A stretch of 64,000 nt of DNA from an uncultured Lachnospiraceae bacterium (lineage in GTDB: Bacteria > Bacillota > Clostridia > Lachnospirales > Lachnospiraceae), in NCBI GenBank assembly GCA_947305245.1, contig CAMZDG010000011.1, positions 31,626-95,625 on the forward strand. Direction: 5' to 3'. A program made the position numbers and the translations under genes. Below, piece by piece: positions 1 through 8,433 of this stretch. The stretch's first letter is position 1. Each line of letters begins with the position of its first letter. The notes below the pieces were generated by a model, which searched no databases, was not told the DNA's origin, and worked only from the letters and a program-made list of their open reading frames with translations.

Positions 1-1032
1 CCAGCTAAAGATATTGATCAGCTAGTTACTTATATTGATGACACAATTGACGAGACAGATCATTTTCTGAATGACATGGGCATTTATCTTTTAAAACTAG
101 TTGACGACGAGAGTGTTCTTGATAAGTTGGACAAGTTTAGGGAAGCGTATGACATCATAGTTGCAATAGATGATAATAAAGAACAGTTTAAGGTTAGGCT
201 GAATTTATTAATGAATCTGTACGATGCCTCTAAGCCAGAGATATTTGAAAGACACTGGAGTAATGTTTTGTTTCCGCCATTGGCGTATCTGTATGGCTTA
301 ATGTGTCATACGATTGACGACGAAAAGATTAACAGAGCAAGGGTTAGAATGGCACAGTTATTGGATGCAAGCGTCACATCGTCATCGGCTGATGATAACC
401 TTAATGGTCAGTATGCAATTCACGGTACAAAGGTGATTGATCTTTCTAAAATCGATATTGAAGAGATCAGAAAAGAAATTAAAACCGCGGAATATAAGGC
501 TATTGAAATCGATGATCTTAAGGCGTTTATTGATGAAGCATTACAGAGAATGATAAACAGAAACTGTACTAGAACAGCTTTTTCTCAGAGGTATAAGAGC
601 ATTATTGACAAATACAATGCAGGAGGCTCTGAGAATGAAGATTATTATGAACAGTTGCTTGAATTGATTGAGCAGTTGAAGAAAGAAGAATCTAGAGCCG
701 AAGCAGAAGGACTGACAGAAGAAGAACTAGAGATGTATGACTTACTCATCGTGGGTAAGAAGCTTACAAAGTCGGAAGAGCAGAGAGTGAAACTCGCTGC
801 CAAAAACTTGTTTAAAAAGCTTTCTGAAAACAGAAAGAGCTTACTGGTGGTAGACTGGTACAAGGATGAAATGCCAAGAGGAAAAGTTGAAGACGCCATT
901 AGGACATCGCTGGATGAAGACTTGCCAGAGAGTTATGACAAGGAGTCGTTCCAGTCAAAGATTAAACTGTTGTTGAACCATTTTATTGATATGGCGATAC
1001 AGGGATATGGATGGATAGGAAAAGTGGCGTAG
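1..1032 (+). CDS. hsdR: Type I restriction enzyme R subunit, C-terminal part (5' end outside window)
   Basis: The reading frame is open from the first base of the window to the stop at 1032, so this is the last 343 residues of a longer protein. The C-terminal stretch around residues 270-335 (DWYKDEMPRGKVEDAIRTSL, then DLPESYDKESFQSK) is the characteristic helical tail of HsdR subunits of the EcoR124 type. In type I systems HsdR carries the nuclease and ATP-dependent translocase, and this tail docks it on the HsdM/HsdS methyltransferase. Nuclease and motor domains must lie upstream, out of view. The visible part is acidic and helical. No hsdM or hsdS follows, so partner genes, if present, are upstream. 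The family is known; the assignment rests on the tail only. Confidence 0.82.
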   Translation, partial: PAKDIDQLVTYIDDTIDETDHFLNDMGIYLLKLVDDESVLDKLDKFREAYDIIVAIDDNKEQFKVRLNLLMNLYDASKPEIFERHWSNVLFPPLAYLYGLMCHTIDDEKINRARVRMAQLLDASVTSSSADDNLNGQYAIHGTKVIDLSKIDIEEIRKEIKTAEYKAIEIDDLKAFIDEALQRMINRNCTRTAFSQRYKSIIDKYNAGGSENEDYYEQLLELIEQLKKEESRAEAEGLTEEELEMYDLLIVGKKLTKSEEQRVKLAAKNLFKKLSENRKSLLVVDWYKDEMPRGKVEDAIRTSLDEDLPESYDKESFQSKIKLLLNHFIDMAIQGYGWIGKVA

Positions 1033-1102
1033 AAATCCAGGATGAGTAAAGCGACTTAGTTAAATTCCATGTTAGGGGATGCATCCTCATAAAGGGAGTG
1101 TA

Positions 1103-2281
1103 ATGATTTTTTATTTTGACGAAGCCTATCATGATCCGGCCATCACATATAAGAATAATTCTATTAATTTAGTGAAAAACAATGTGGAAGAATTCTATGT
1201 CGGATGTTATGTTGGATCAGATCAATGGGATATAATTGATAAAGCAGTCCGGGAATTGGAACAACGATATAGAAAGAGATTCTCTATAAACGATGCGTCC
1301 GAATTAAAAAGCACGGCATTACTTAAAACTCCTCAACTAAGGTATGGGCTGGCGTCTTTGTCTAATAGGACTCGGGATTTTTATTCGGAACTTTTTGAGA
1401 TCCTGTCTGGGAAGGTAAAGATACATTTTTCCGTACTAAACAAATATGAATACTTGTTGCGGGAATGCTTTCCTAATGCAGAATGGTTTAATGCGCATGG
1501 AGTGAATTACCAATTATTCATTTATAGCTTCACCAAATTTATGATTCTTCACTCAGATTATGATTTCCCAAGCATTCTTTTTTCAAAAAGGAATAATAAA
1601 TGGAAAATTGGCAGAATGGCAGATATTCTGGAGGGGCACATTGAAAAAATCAGTAGTATCAAAAAGAAAATTACGGAATATGCGACGGTAGAAATGATGA
1701 TTCGAGTTATTCGACATCCGGATTTTTATGTCCATAGTATTCCGGAAAAGCTACATTGGAGCTATAAGTTTAGCCCCCAGCTTTTTCATGCTTATTGTAG
1801 TGAAACAAGAATCGTTCCAGATCGTATTTATGTCGACAATGAGGAGCATACACTCAAAGCTCTAAAAAACGAGTTTTCGTGTGAAGTAATTGGAACAGAC
1901 TCAAAAGAGAGCGTAGAAATTCGTATCTGCGATTGGATGGCCGGCTTTTTTTCCAGAATGCTTCTGAGCTATGATAATGATTATAAAAATGATAATGAAA
2001 ATGACTTGACTGAAAACATTCATTTTTTGGATAACCGATTTTTCCCAAATGATGATGCTTTCAAGAGTTTTATGAAATTGTTATATGATTTATTCATATG
2101 TCAACAAGCATCGTATTGGGCAACGAGTGGAAGCTTCTATGGCGATCAAGCAGTCTGCTTTTATACTTTTCTAAGATACTATGATTATTGTCACAAGAAC
2201 AATCAAATTCCAAATGCTACAGATTTTAATTTGATGTTGATAGATGAGTTACAAGATTCGTTTAGGGATATGACGAAATAA
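1103..2281 (+). CDS. DUF3800-like protein (RNase H-fold candidate)
   Basis: 392 residues from the ATG at 1103, chosen because AAAGGGAG sits just upstream; an in-frame ATG at 1079 lacks a ribosome site. The N-terminus (FYFDEAYHD, residues 3-11) and a later IRICDWMAGFF near residue 272 match the layout of DUF3800 proteins. There an N-terminal DES/DEA motif and a C-terminal acidic motif followed by A-G are thought to form an RNase H-like active site. DUF3800 proteins are frequent in defence islands and on mobile elements, but their substrates are mostly unknown. It lies 70 bases after hsdR and 49 before the DUF6414 gene, in a series of A/T-rich genes. The DUF3800 call is by motif and layout and is not certain. 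Confidence 0.5.
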   Translation: MIFYFDEAYHDPAITYKNNSINLVKNNVEEFYVGCYVGSDQWDIIDKAVRELEQRYRKRFSINDASELKSTALLKTPQLRYGLASLSNRTRDFYSELFEILSGKVKIHFSVLNKYEYLLRECFPNAEWFNAHGVNYQLFIYSFTKFMILHSDYDFPSILFSKRNNKWKIGRMADILEGHIEKISSIKKKITEYATVEMMIRVIRHPDFYVHSIPEKLHWSYKFSPQLFHAYCSETRIVPDRIYVDNEEHTLKALKNEFSCEVIGTDSKESVEIRICDWMAGFFSRMLLSYDNDYKNDNENDLTENIHFLDNRFFPNDDAFKSFMKLLYDLFICQQASYWATSGSFYGDQAVCFYTFLRYYDYCHKNNQIPNATDFNLMLIDELQDSFRDMTK

Positions 2282-2330
2282 GTGATTCCTGCGTGCTAAA
2301 TGAAGCATCGCTCTTTTGGGAGGGAACAGA

Positions 2331-3233
2331 ATGAAACAGTTTCTTTACTTAGATCACGATCGTATCAATTCAATTATAGCTCAAAATGAAAAGGGCTTAA
2401 TTGAAAATATTACGACGGAAAAAGATGATGAACATGGTAATGAAAAAAGCAAAACCGTGGACATGGAAATGAAGGGTGAGGCTGGTGCCAGTATATTAAA
2501 ATTAGCAAAGGCTGAAGCAGCATTAAGTTTTGGCGCGGAGTTGCAAGGTACAAAGAGAGAGCAAACTACTACACGAGAAATCATAGCCAAAACACTACAT
2601 GATGCCACATACGATATGGCATATGAAGCAATAAAACCAATAAAAATTCAACCAGACGCAAATAATTCAAACACAGGGGATTATATAGAGATTACTAGGG
2701 AGTTCAATTTTGTGGATATTGAATACCTTGAGAAGATTTTCACTAAGGAAGGGATTGTAGACTATTTAAGGAAATCTGAAAAGATAAGGATAGAAAAGGA
2801 GTTAGAAACCAGCTTAAATGAAGCGCTGAATCGCGAGCAAAAAAGAAAAGGTTCAGATATTATTAACAATAAGAAAAAAGAACTGATTACACAAAGTGGT
2901 AAGCAATTCGATGAATTACAGGATCTCGTTTCGGCATTGGGAAAGGTGATTCCATATAAACGATTAATAGTATCTGATGATGGCTTTGTTGTGCCTTTTG
3001 AGGATCAGTACTTTAGAATAAATCCCCGTAGTTTGGGATTTATGTATGGTGGAGAGATTAAATGTGTAGGGCTGATTACAAACATTGTCGAAAATATGGA
3101 TAGGCCTGAGAACAATGATAATATCTTTACTTCATTACAATTTATAGTTAATGAAACATTAAGGAACTTGTTATCGAATAATAAGGATAAGCTTTATATT
3201 ATTTCACCGTTGGCTATATATTATGAGCGTTAG
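2331..3233 (+). CDS. DUF6414 family protein
   Basis: 300 residues. The ATG at 2331 follows GGGAGG at 2318-2323; a TTG at 2316 lies inside that ribosome site and is unlikely. The start MKQFLYLDHDRINSIIAQ is the hallmark of the DUF6414 family, whose members open with a [KR]FLYLD-x2-x-[IVL]NSI[IVL]AQ segment. Residues 30-75 are charged, then a small-residue stretch (GEAGASILKLAKAEAALSFG) precedes a mostly helical and mixed region. No membrane segment or known catalytic motif is seen. DUF6414 genes recur in defence neighbourhoods, but no biochemical role is established that I can name. It may be co-transcribed with the DUF3800-like gene upstream. Confidence 0.7.
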   Translation: MKQFLYLDHDRINSIIAQNEKGLIENITTEKDDEHGNEKSKTVDMEMKGEAGASILKLAKAEAALSFGAELQGTKREQTTTREIIAKTLHDATYDMAYEAIKPIKIQPDANNSNTGDYIEITREFNFVDIEYLEKIFTKEGIVDYLRKSEKIRIEKELETSLNEALNREQKRKGSDIINNKKKELITQSGKQFDELQDLVSALGKVIPYKRLIVSDDGFVVPFEDQYFRINPRSLGFMYGGEIKCVGLITNIVENMDRPENNDNIFTSLQFIVNETLRNLLSNNKDKLYIISPLAIYYER

Positions 3234-3249
3234 CAGTATATGGACTTAA

Positions 3250-3399
3250 AACAAAATACATGACATATGTTTTAGAGCTGTGCTAGATGAGTCGCAAAAT
3301 GTAAATGTCAATGTGTTTTTTGTTGATCTGGCACATTATCAGGAGAGTATTCGGGAATTATTTGCTAGAGCATACGGAAAGACAAATGAATTGTCGTAA
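3250..3399 (+). pseudogene. Unidentified gene remnant (C-terminal fragment)
   Basis: A 49-codon open stretch between stops at 3247 and 3397 encodes a protein-like tail (VNVFFVDLAHYQESIREL, then FARAYGK). It has no start codon with a ribosome site. The alternation of hydrophobic strand and amphipathic helix looks like real protein rather than chance, so it is best read as the 3' end of a gene lost by deletion between the DUF6414 and macro-domain genes. The parent family is not recognised. Confidence 0.4.
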
Positions 3400-3477
3400 A
3401 GGAGCGGATATGTTGAGAGCTTTTTCAAATAAGGAAATTGAAGTATTGAAGTAGGATATGGGAAAGGAGGAAGAAAA

Positions 3478-4083
3478 ATGCAGAAGATTGAACTGATTCA
3501 CGGATCCTGTGCAGATCAGAAGGCTGATGTGGTGGTGAATGCCGCAAATAAGTATTTGATGAATGGCGGTGGAATTGCCGGAGTGATTTTCAAAAAGGCT
3601 GGGGTATCGGAATTAACTGCCGCATGTCAGCAGTATAAAACACCGCTTAAGGATGGGGAAGCTGCGATTACTCCTGCATTCGGAATAAAGAATGCTAAGG
3701 CGATCATCCATGCTGTTGGGCCTGATTTTGGCTCTACGCCGAAGGCCTTCAAGGAGCTCTATGATGCATACTATAATTCTCTGATTCTTATGAAAGATAA
3801 CGGTTATCACAGCATTTCATTTCCTCTGATCAGCGCAGGGATTTATGGCGGATCACTCTCGAATCCTGCTGAGGAATCGACCAAGCAGTGTTGCAGGGCG
3901 TATGATAAGTTTACGAAAGATTATCCAGATTATGATGTGGAGGTTTTACTGTGTGCTTTCAGTTCGATGGAATATGCAACCGCTAATCAGCATTCTTTTT
4001 TTATCCCGGATAATTACAGCAGATGGGAAGTGGGCGGTGCTGGCGTACAACCTCCAACAAAAGCGTATGTTCCTAAAGATTAA
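3478..4083 (+). CDS. Macro-domain protein (ADP-ribose binding or hydrolysing)
   Basis: 201 residues, start supported by GGAAAGGAGGAAG upstream. The fold signature is complete: NAANKYLMNGGGIAG (residues 21-35) is the ADP-ribose-binding loop, and FPLISAGIYGG (about 115-125) is the second phosphate-binding loop. Macro domains of this type bind ADP-ribose or O-acetyl-ADP-ribose and often remove ADP-ribose from proteins or nucleic acids. The last 40 residues run past the usual domain. Its stop is 27 bases before the NERD gene and the two read as one unit. In this setting it could counter ADP-ribosylation, as macro domains do beside toxins, but no ADP-ribosyltransferase is visible nearby. Family assignment is firm, role inferred. 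Confidence 0.9.
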   Translation: MQKIELIHGSCADQKADVVVNAANKYLMNGGGIAGVIFKKAGVSELTAACQQYKTPLKDGEAAITPAFGIKNAKAIIHAVGPDFGSTPKAFKELYDAYYNSLILMKDNGYHSISFPLISAGIYGGSLSNPAEESTKQCCRAYDKFTKDYPDYDVEVLLCAFSSMEYATANQHSFFIPDNYSRWEVGGAGVQPPTKAYVPKD

Positions 4084-4110
4084 GAACCAATTTGAACGGG
4101 GAGATCAGCT

Positions 4111-5046
4111 ATGGCAAAAAGCTTGGTAGATAAGCTGCTTGATAATATATTCGATGCGGAGTGGGTCGGAAAACGAGGTGAAAAGCTTACGGAGCGCGAA
4201 CTGCTATGGGTCCGCTTATTTGGACGAAAGGGAAAGGTCCTACGTAACATTTACCTTCCGAAGGACAACGGCGAAACATCGGAAGTTGATGTGATATTTA
4301 TCACGCAGAAGGGAATCTTCGTCTTTGAGAGCAAGAATTACTCGGGCTGGATCTTTGGCGATGAGAAGAGCCTGTATTGGACTGCCATGCTACCCAATAA
4401 GCAGAAGAACCAATTTTATAATCCTATCATGCAGAATAAGACTCACATGAAATGGATGAAGAACTTTGTGGGTGAGGACATACCGCTGTTTTCCATTATC
4501 GCTCTTTCAGAAAGATGCGAGCTGAAGAGAGTTACGGTGGAATCACCTGACGTGAAGGTGATCAACAGGGATCAGACTTATGTGACCGTTCGCTCGATAT
4601 GGGATAAGAATCCGGATGTAGTTTCTGAAGAGAAGATTGAAGAGTTATATGAGAAGTTGAAGGAATTGACCCAGGTAGACAAGGCAGTGAAGCTGGCTCA
4701 TATTGAAAGCATCGAAAAGCACTTTAAGCAAAAGGGAGAGGCGAACCTTGAGCAACAAGAGGGGATGGCTGAGCCGATAGAGGCGAAAGCAGAGCCGCAA
4801 GAGATCCAAACGGGGCCACAAGAGATCGCTCCAGATACACAAGAGACAAAGGAAGAGGAGACTCAGACCAAAGAGGTTGAAGCCACTTTGGAGTCAGAGA
4901 GTACGGCGGAAGCAGAGCCAATGATCTGCCCGAAGTGTGGAAGCCCGCTCGTTCTAAGGACTGCGAAAAAAGGGGATAAAGCAGGTAACCAATTTTACGG
5001 TTGCAGCAGTTTCCCGAAATGTAGATATATTAAGAACATGGAGTAA
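4111..5046 (+). CDS. NERD-domain protein with C-terminal topoisomerase-type zinc finger
   Basis: 311 residues. Residues 15-150 form a NERD domain, a nuclease-related PD-(D/E)XK-like fold: E25/K26-rich helix, then SEVDVIFITQKGIFVFESKN (about 59-78), where the D, E and K are the expected metal-site residues. Residues 205-265 are a low-complexity linker built on repeated (E/T)-P-Q-E units. The tail (C272PKCG, YGCSSFPKCRY) is a four-cysteine zinc finger as at the C-terminus of topoisomerase I, probably binding single-stranded DNA. It probably acts on DNA ends or foreign DNA. It follows the macro gene and is followed at 5 bases by a small double-glycine peptide gene, so the four genes 3478-5571 look like one operon ending at the terminators near 5600. 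Confidence 0.85.
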   Translation: MAKSLVDKLLDNIFDAEWVGKRGEKLTERELLWVRLFGRKGKVLRNIYLPKDNGETSEVDVIFITQKGIFVFESKNYSGWIFGDEKSLYWTAMLPNKQKNQFYNPIMQNKTHMKWMKNFVGEDIPLFSIIALSERCELKRVTVESPDVKVINRDQTYVTVRSIWDKNPDVVSEEKIEELYEKLKELTQVDKAVKLAHIESIEKHFKQKGEANLEQQEGMAEPIEAKAEPQEIQTGPQEIAPDTQETKEEETQTKEVEATLESESTAEAEPMICPKCGSPLVLRTAKKGDKAGNQFYGCSSFPKCRYIKNME

Positions 5047-5051
5047 ACAAA

Positions 5052-5300
5052 ATGGATAGGACTATAAAAGAGCAAAAAGAAAACGGCGTGGAGAATAAAG
5101 AACTGAACATGAAGGCCCTGACCGAGGACGAGCTCAGATTGGTGGATGGCGGAAGCGGCGTATATAAAGCCCTTAATTCAGCGCTTACGGAGTTAGACGA
5201 AGAAGGCATAGATATCGGTGGGGAATACTGTTTGGAGTTCGACGGAGAGAATTCTTGGTGCCCACAGTGGAACGGATTTTCCTCAAAGGATAAAGGATGA
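5052..5300 (+). CDS. Small peptide with double-glycine leader motif (1)
   Basis: 82 residues, beginning 5 bases after the NERD stop with GGAGT as a weak ribosome site. An internal ATG at 5109 would give a shorter leader. The segment LTEDELRLVDGG (about residues 24-35) has the form of a double-glycine leader, recognised and cut by C39-peptidase ABC exporters in class II bacteriocins and several RiPP families. The part after GG is acidic with two cysteines and a WCPQWNG motif. No exporter or modifying enzyme is next to it. It could be a secreted peptide, or a small cytoplasmic protein in which the GG match is chance. Confidence 0.5.
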   Translation: MDRTIKEQKENGVENKELNMKALTEDELRLVDGGSGVYKALNSALTELDEEGIDIGGEYCLEFDGENSWCPQWNGFSSKDKG

Positions 5301-5307
5301 AAAGACT

Positions 5308-5571
5308 ATGGATGAGAAAATGAAAAACATAGAGCTTCAAAGCAAGCAAATAGAGGACGAGGCAGTCTGCGCTGCGGTTGGAGGCATGGAAGAGGTTGAC
5401 ATTCCAATACAAGAGATCCACCAACAAATCATGGGCGACATTCTATTGACACAAGGATGCGATTTAAGTAAGGGACGTGATTTTTGTGTGCCGAGCGTAA
5501 TTCCGTTTAAGGACATGGATGATGACCTCGGTTCCCTGCTTGAGCCTCATAAAGATTTTAAACCAATGTAG
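5308..5571 (+). CDS. Small peptide with double-glycine leader motif (2)
   Basis: 87 residues. The ATG at 5308 is preceded by AAAGGATG, which overlaps the end of the previous gene, so the two are probably translationally linked. Residues 9-24 (ELQSKQIEDEAVCAAVGG) again resemble a double-glycine leader: charged helix, hydrophobic positions, then Ala-Val-Gly-Gly. The following 60 residues are acidic with two cysteines and no membrane segment. Two adjacent genes sharing this leader form, directly behind a NERD gene, argue against chance, yet the mature parts are not similar to each other. Function unknown. Transcription stops at the hairpin starting 10 bases downstream. Confidence 0.5.
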   Translation: MDEKMKNIELQSKQIEDEAVCAAVGGMEEVDIPIQEIHQQIMGDILLTQGCDLSKGRDFCVPSVIPFKDMDDDLGSLLEPHKDFKPM

Positions 5572-5581
5572 TGGATGAAGG

Positions 5582-5610
5582 GTCCAGCTTAGGCTGGGCT
5601 CTTCTTTTTT
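5582..5610 (+). terminator. Intrinsic terminator after the NERD/peptide operon
   Basis: GTCCAGC (5582-5588) pairs with GCTGGGC (5593-5599) around a TTAG loop, followed by a T-rich tail. Confidence 0.8.
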
Positions 5611-5620
5611 GATCAAGGAA

Positions 5621-5648
5621 ACGCCCGTTCGAGTGACGGGCGTTTTTA
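5621..5648 (+). terminator. Second, stronger intrinsic terminator
   Basis: A perfect 8-bp stem, ACGCCCGT (5621-5628) with ACGGGCGT (5635-5642), then a run of T. It sits in tandem with the previous hairpin and insulates the downstream genes. Confidence 0.88.
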
Positions 5649-5718
5649 TTGGACAGGAGAAATGTTATCTTAGAATCAGGATAGGAGAAAAGGCAATAAA
5701 ATGGAGGGGACATTGAAC

Positions 5719-5838
5719 ATGGCCAGATTACTTTACTGGATTCGGAAATGCATCTGGGGAAACAACAGACACTGCAGGTGTTTTTGCGTCACCTGCCCAT
5801 ATTATGAACAATGTAAGAAGGATGGAATGCTCGGATAG
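5719..5838 (+). CDS. Very small cysteine-rich protein
   Basis: 39 residues from the ATG at 5719 (GGAGGGG upstream), or 45 from the ATG at 5701. The sequence opens with a basic, hydrophobic helix (MARLLYWIRKCIWG), then a cysteine cluster CRCFCVTCPYYEQC, giving six cysteines in all. The spacing could hold one zinc or iron-sulphur site. It stands alone between a terminator pair and the WYL regulator. The family is not recognised. Coding is supported by the ribosome site and the dense, ordered cysteines, not by known relatives. Confidence 0.45.
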   Translation: MARLLYWIRKCIWGNNRHCRCFCVTCPYYEQCKKDGMLG

Positions 5839-5939
5839 AGCTGTACGATATTTTTCCCAGAGGTTAGCGAGAAAAGGAGTGCGAAAAGCCTTCGCGGATG
5901 ATATAATGTAATTAATGTCAACCGAAGGAGGTATGCACG

Positions 5940-6929
5940 ATGCCGAAGGGAACCAATCAGAAATTGAAACTGTACTATCTAAGCAAGATCATGCTGGAAA
6001 AGACCGACGATCAACACGGCCTGACAATGCCAGAGATTCAGAAGTATCTGGAGGAATATGAAGTCACTGCTGACCGCAAGAGCCTTTATGACGACCTTGA
6101 AACCCTGAAGGTTCTGGGCTATGACATCATCAGCGGGAAGGACGGAAAGAATTTCCTATATCGCGTGGGCAAGAAAAAGTTTGAAATCGCGGAGCTCAAG
6201 CTCCTTGTGGATGCCGTGCAGTCCTCAAAGTTCATCACGGAGCGTAAATCCCGCGACCTCATAAAGAAGATTACGGAGCTGGCCAGCGAATATGAAGCGA
6301 CGCAGCTCAAACGCCAGGTTTTTGTTCAAGGCCGCATCAAGACAATGAACGAAAGCATTTATTACGTTGTTGACGACATTCACACTGCCATCAGCACTAA
6401 CCGCAAAATCCGTTTCGAATACATGCGCTGGAATCTTGAAAAGAAGATGGAACCGCGCCGGGACGCCCTCTATGAGGTCAGCCCTTGGGCCCTCACTTGG
6501 GACGACGAGAACTATTACTTGATCGCCTTCGACTCCCAGGAGCACAAGATCAAGCACTACCGTGTCGACAAGATGCGAAGGATCGAAGTCACCAATGAGA
6601 AGCGCGAGGGCCGTGAGCTTTTCCGTGAGTTTGACCTGGCAGCCTATGCCAAGAAGAGCTTTGGCATGTTTGGCGGTGAAGAAGCCAATGTTAAGCTTGC
6701 TTTTCGCAATGACCTCGTAGGCGTGATCATTGATCGTTTTGGTAAGGACATCAGTATTCATCCGGCTAAGGAAGATGGATGGTCGGAGACCCATGTTAAT
6801 GTGGCGCTTAGTGATCAATTCTTCGGATGGATATTCGCACTTGGTACTAAGGTAAGAATCATTAGTCCAGAAGAAGTTAAAGAGAAATATAGGGCTGAAG
6901 TCTGCAACATTATTGGAGCCTATAAGTAG
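5940..6929 (+). CDS. WYL-domain transcriptional regulator
   Basis: 329 residues, start fixed by GAAGGAGG at 5924-5931; a TATAAT lies at 5902-5907. Residues 1-75 are a winged helix-turn-helix (MPEIQKYLEEYEVTADRKSL, then YDDLETLKVLGYDI). Residues 135-225 are a WYL domain: FEYMRWNLEKK, SPWALTWDDENYYLIAFD and HYRVDKMRRIEV, with W-A-L and Y-x-L in the family positions. The WCX extension follows. WYL proteins bind nucleic-acid ligands and control defence operons (BREX, CBASS, retron neighbours), often as repressors. Placed between the NERD operon and the CoiA-like gene, it may regulate this part of the island. Codon use is more G/C-rich than its neighbours, suggesting separate acquisition. Confidence 0.92.
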   Translation: MPKGTNQKLKLYYLSKIMLEKTDDQHGLTMPEIQKYLEEYEVTADRKSLYDDLETLKVLGYDIISGKDGKNFLYRVGKKKFEIAELKLLVDAVQSSKFITERKSRDLIKKITELASEYEATQLKRQVFVQGRIKTMNESIYYVVDDIHTAISTNRKIRFEYMRWNLEKKMEPRRDALYEVSPWALTWDDENYYLIAFDSQEHKIKHYRVDKMRRIEVTNEKREGRELFREFDLAAYAKKSFGMFGGEEANVKLAFRNDLVGVIIDRFGKDISIHPAKEDGWSETHVNVALSDQFFGWIFALGTKVRIISPEEVKEKYRAEVCNIIGAYK

Positions 6930-6970
6930 ATCAAAATGCATTAACATAGCAACTGATTGCAGGAGGAAGT

Positions 6971-8395
6971 ATGGTTACTAGATCCTTGTGCTTATGTGAC
7001 GGGAAATTGATAGGAATAGAATATATTTACACTATTATTAACGGAATGCAGATTAACGATAAGGAGAGGCTTGAGTGGATGCGTGAAAAGGCGCGTTCTC
7101 GCCAGCTTTTTTGCCCTTGTGGTTGCGGAGCAAACCTGACCGTCGTTGCAGGGGACAGGAATCTGCGAGAGCAGCATTTTAGGATTTTAGAGGGTAATGG
7201 AAGCGATGAATGCCGATATGTGGAGGAAGGAGAAACTTCCGTCAATTCAAAAGTCATTTTGAAGTGCTGGCTTGATGAAAAGTTGCAGGACGAAGATCTG
7301 GAAGCCAGAGTACCTATCAGCGATATTTCGGATTCGAATCGGAAATTTGAATTTACGTTTCTTTCAAGGAAACATGGCATTGCGGTAAATTATTGCCGTC
7401 ACAGGGCTGACTTATCCAGGGAGAAACTTGGCATTCTGGAACAAAATGCAGACGGCATAAGCATCATTCACATTGTCGATGAGGAAAACGAAGCAACTAA
7501 TCTGCAATTACCGGAAGGAATGATGAAGATACAGGAGTGGCAGGGCTATTGCCTGGCGTTGCATATTGACGGACGCGAATATGAAAAGGCAGAGCTTAAG
7601 GTTTTGACATACGAGCGTGATCTAGACGGATTCTGGATGACCGTAATGGCTGCGAAAGGAAAACTTAGTGAATTTGGGTTTGGAGTGGAAGGAAAGCTGA
7701 CCATTAATGGTGTTGATGTGTCTGAGAAAGTGGTGGCAGCCCGAGAGCAATTTCAAAGGAAACAGGATTTCCGTCGCGAAGAGAGAGAGGCGTATCGCAG
7801 AAGTATTGAGGAGCAGCGTGAGCGCGAACGGAAGGAAGCAATAAGAAGGGAAAATGAGCGCAGAATAGAAGCCGAAAAGCGAAGGGCGGAAGAGGAAAGA
7901 CGAAGGGCGGAAGAACAAAAACGATGGGACGAAATCCGCAGGCAAGCCGAGCAGAGGAAGAAAGAACAGGCTGAGGAGGAAGAGAGAAAAAGATTAGATG
8001 AAGAGGAACGCCTGGCAAGTAAGAATAGGCGCATGGCTGAATTTTGGGAGAATATTAACGCAGAGATTGACAGAAATGACAAGCAGTCGCGGGACCCAGA
8101 TGGCAAAAGATGGATTAAGTGTAAACGATGCGGTTTTATTGGCGGTGAGAGTGAGTTCTATACATATGGCGGACCTAAAAGCATGAACTATGGGGTTTGC
8201 TATAAATGTAGCAAGGAACAAAAGGATAAGGACAAGATCATTCCAGTCCAGAAGTACAATGATCCTGTAGCAAAAGATGATAATACTTGCCCGCGATGCG
8301 GCGGCAAATTAAAGGTGCGTTATGGCTCGAATGGAGGTTTTATAGGATGCTCCAACTTCCCAAATTGTCATTTCACAAAGCAAATTAGGAATTAG
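6971..8395 (+). CDS. CoiA-like N-terminal domain with coiled coil and two zinc fingers
   Basis: 474 residues, start supported by GCAGGAGGAAGT. Near residue 45 a cysteine motif (FCPCGCGANLTV) followed by REQHFRI and a second half (ECRYVEEGETSVNSKVILKC) resembles the zinc-binding head and nuclease-like start of competence protein CoiA, where a C-x2-C pair precedes an HF[AR]H motif. Residues 255-345 are a long, highly charged coiled coil of R/E/K repeats. A C4 finger follows (CKRCGFIGGESEFYT, CYKC), and then a topoisomerase-type finger (CPRCGGKL ... GCSNFPNCHF), much like that of the NERD protein at 4111. A DNA-binding, possibly nuclease, role is inferred; the CoiA link is weak. Confidence 0.6.
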   Translation: MVTRSLCLCDGKLIGIEYIYTIINGMQINDKERLEWMREKARSRQLFCPCGCGANLTVVAGDRNLREQHFRILEGNGSDECRYVEEGETSVNSKVILKCWLDEKLQDEDLEARVPISDISDSNRKFEFTFLSRKHGIAVNYCRHRADLSREKLGILEQNADGISIIHIVDEENEATNLQLPEGMMKIQEWQGYCLALHIDGREYEKAELKVLTYERDLDGFWMTVMAAKGKLSEFGFGVEGKLTINGVDVSEKVVAAREQFQRKQDFRREEREAYRRSIEEQRERERKEAIRRENERRIEAEKRRAEEERRRAEEQKRWDEIRRQAEQRKKEQAEEEERKRLDEEERLASKNRRMAEFWENINAEIDRNDKQSRDPDGKRWIKCKRCGFIGGESEFYTYGGPKSMNYGVCYKCSKEQKDKDKIIPVQKYNDPVAKDDNTCPRCGGKLKVRYGSNGGFIGCSNFPNCHFTKQIRN

Positions 8396-8433
8396 GATTT
8401 GGAAATTTTAAGGCATTTGAAGACTTTTGTAAT

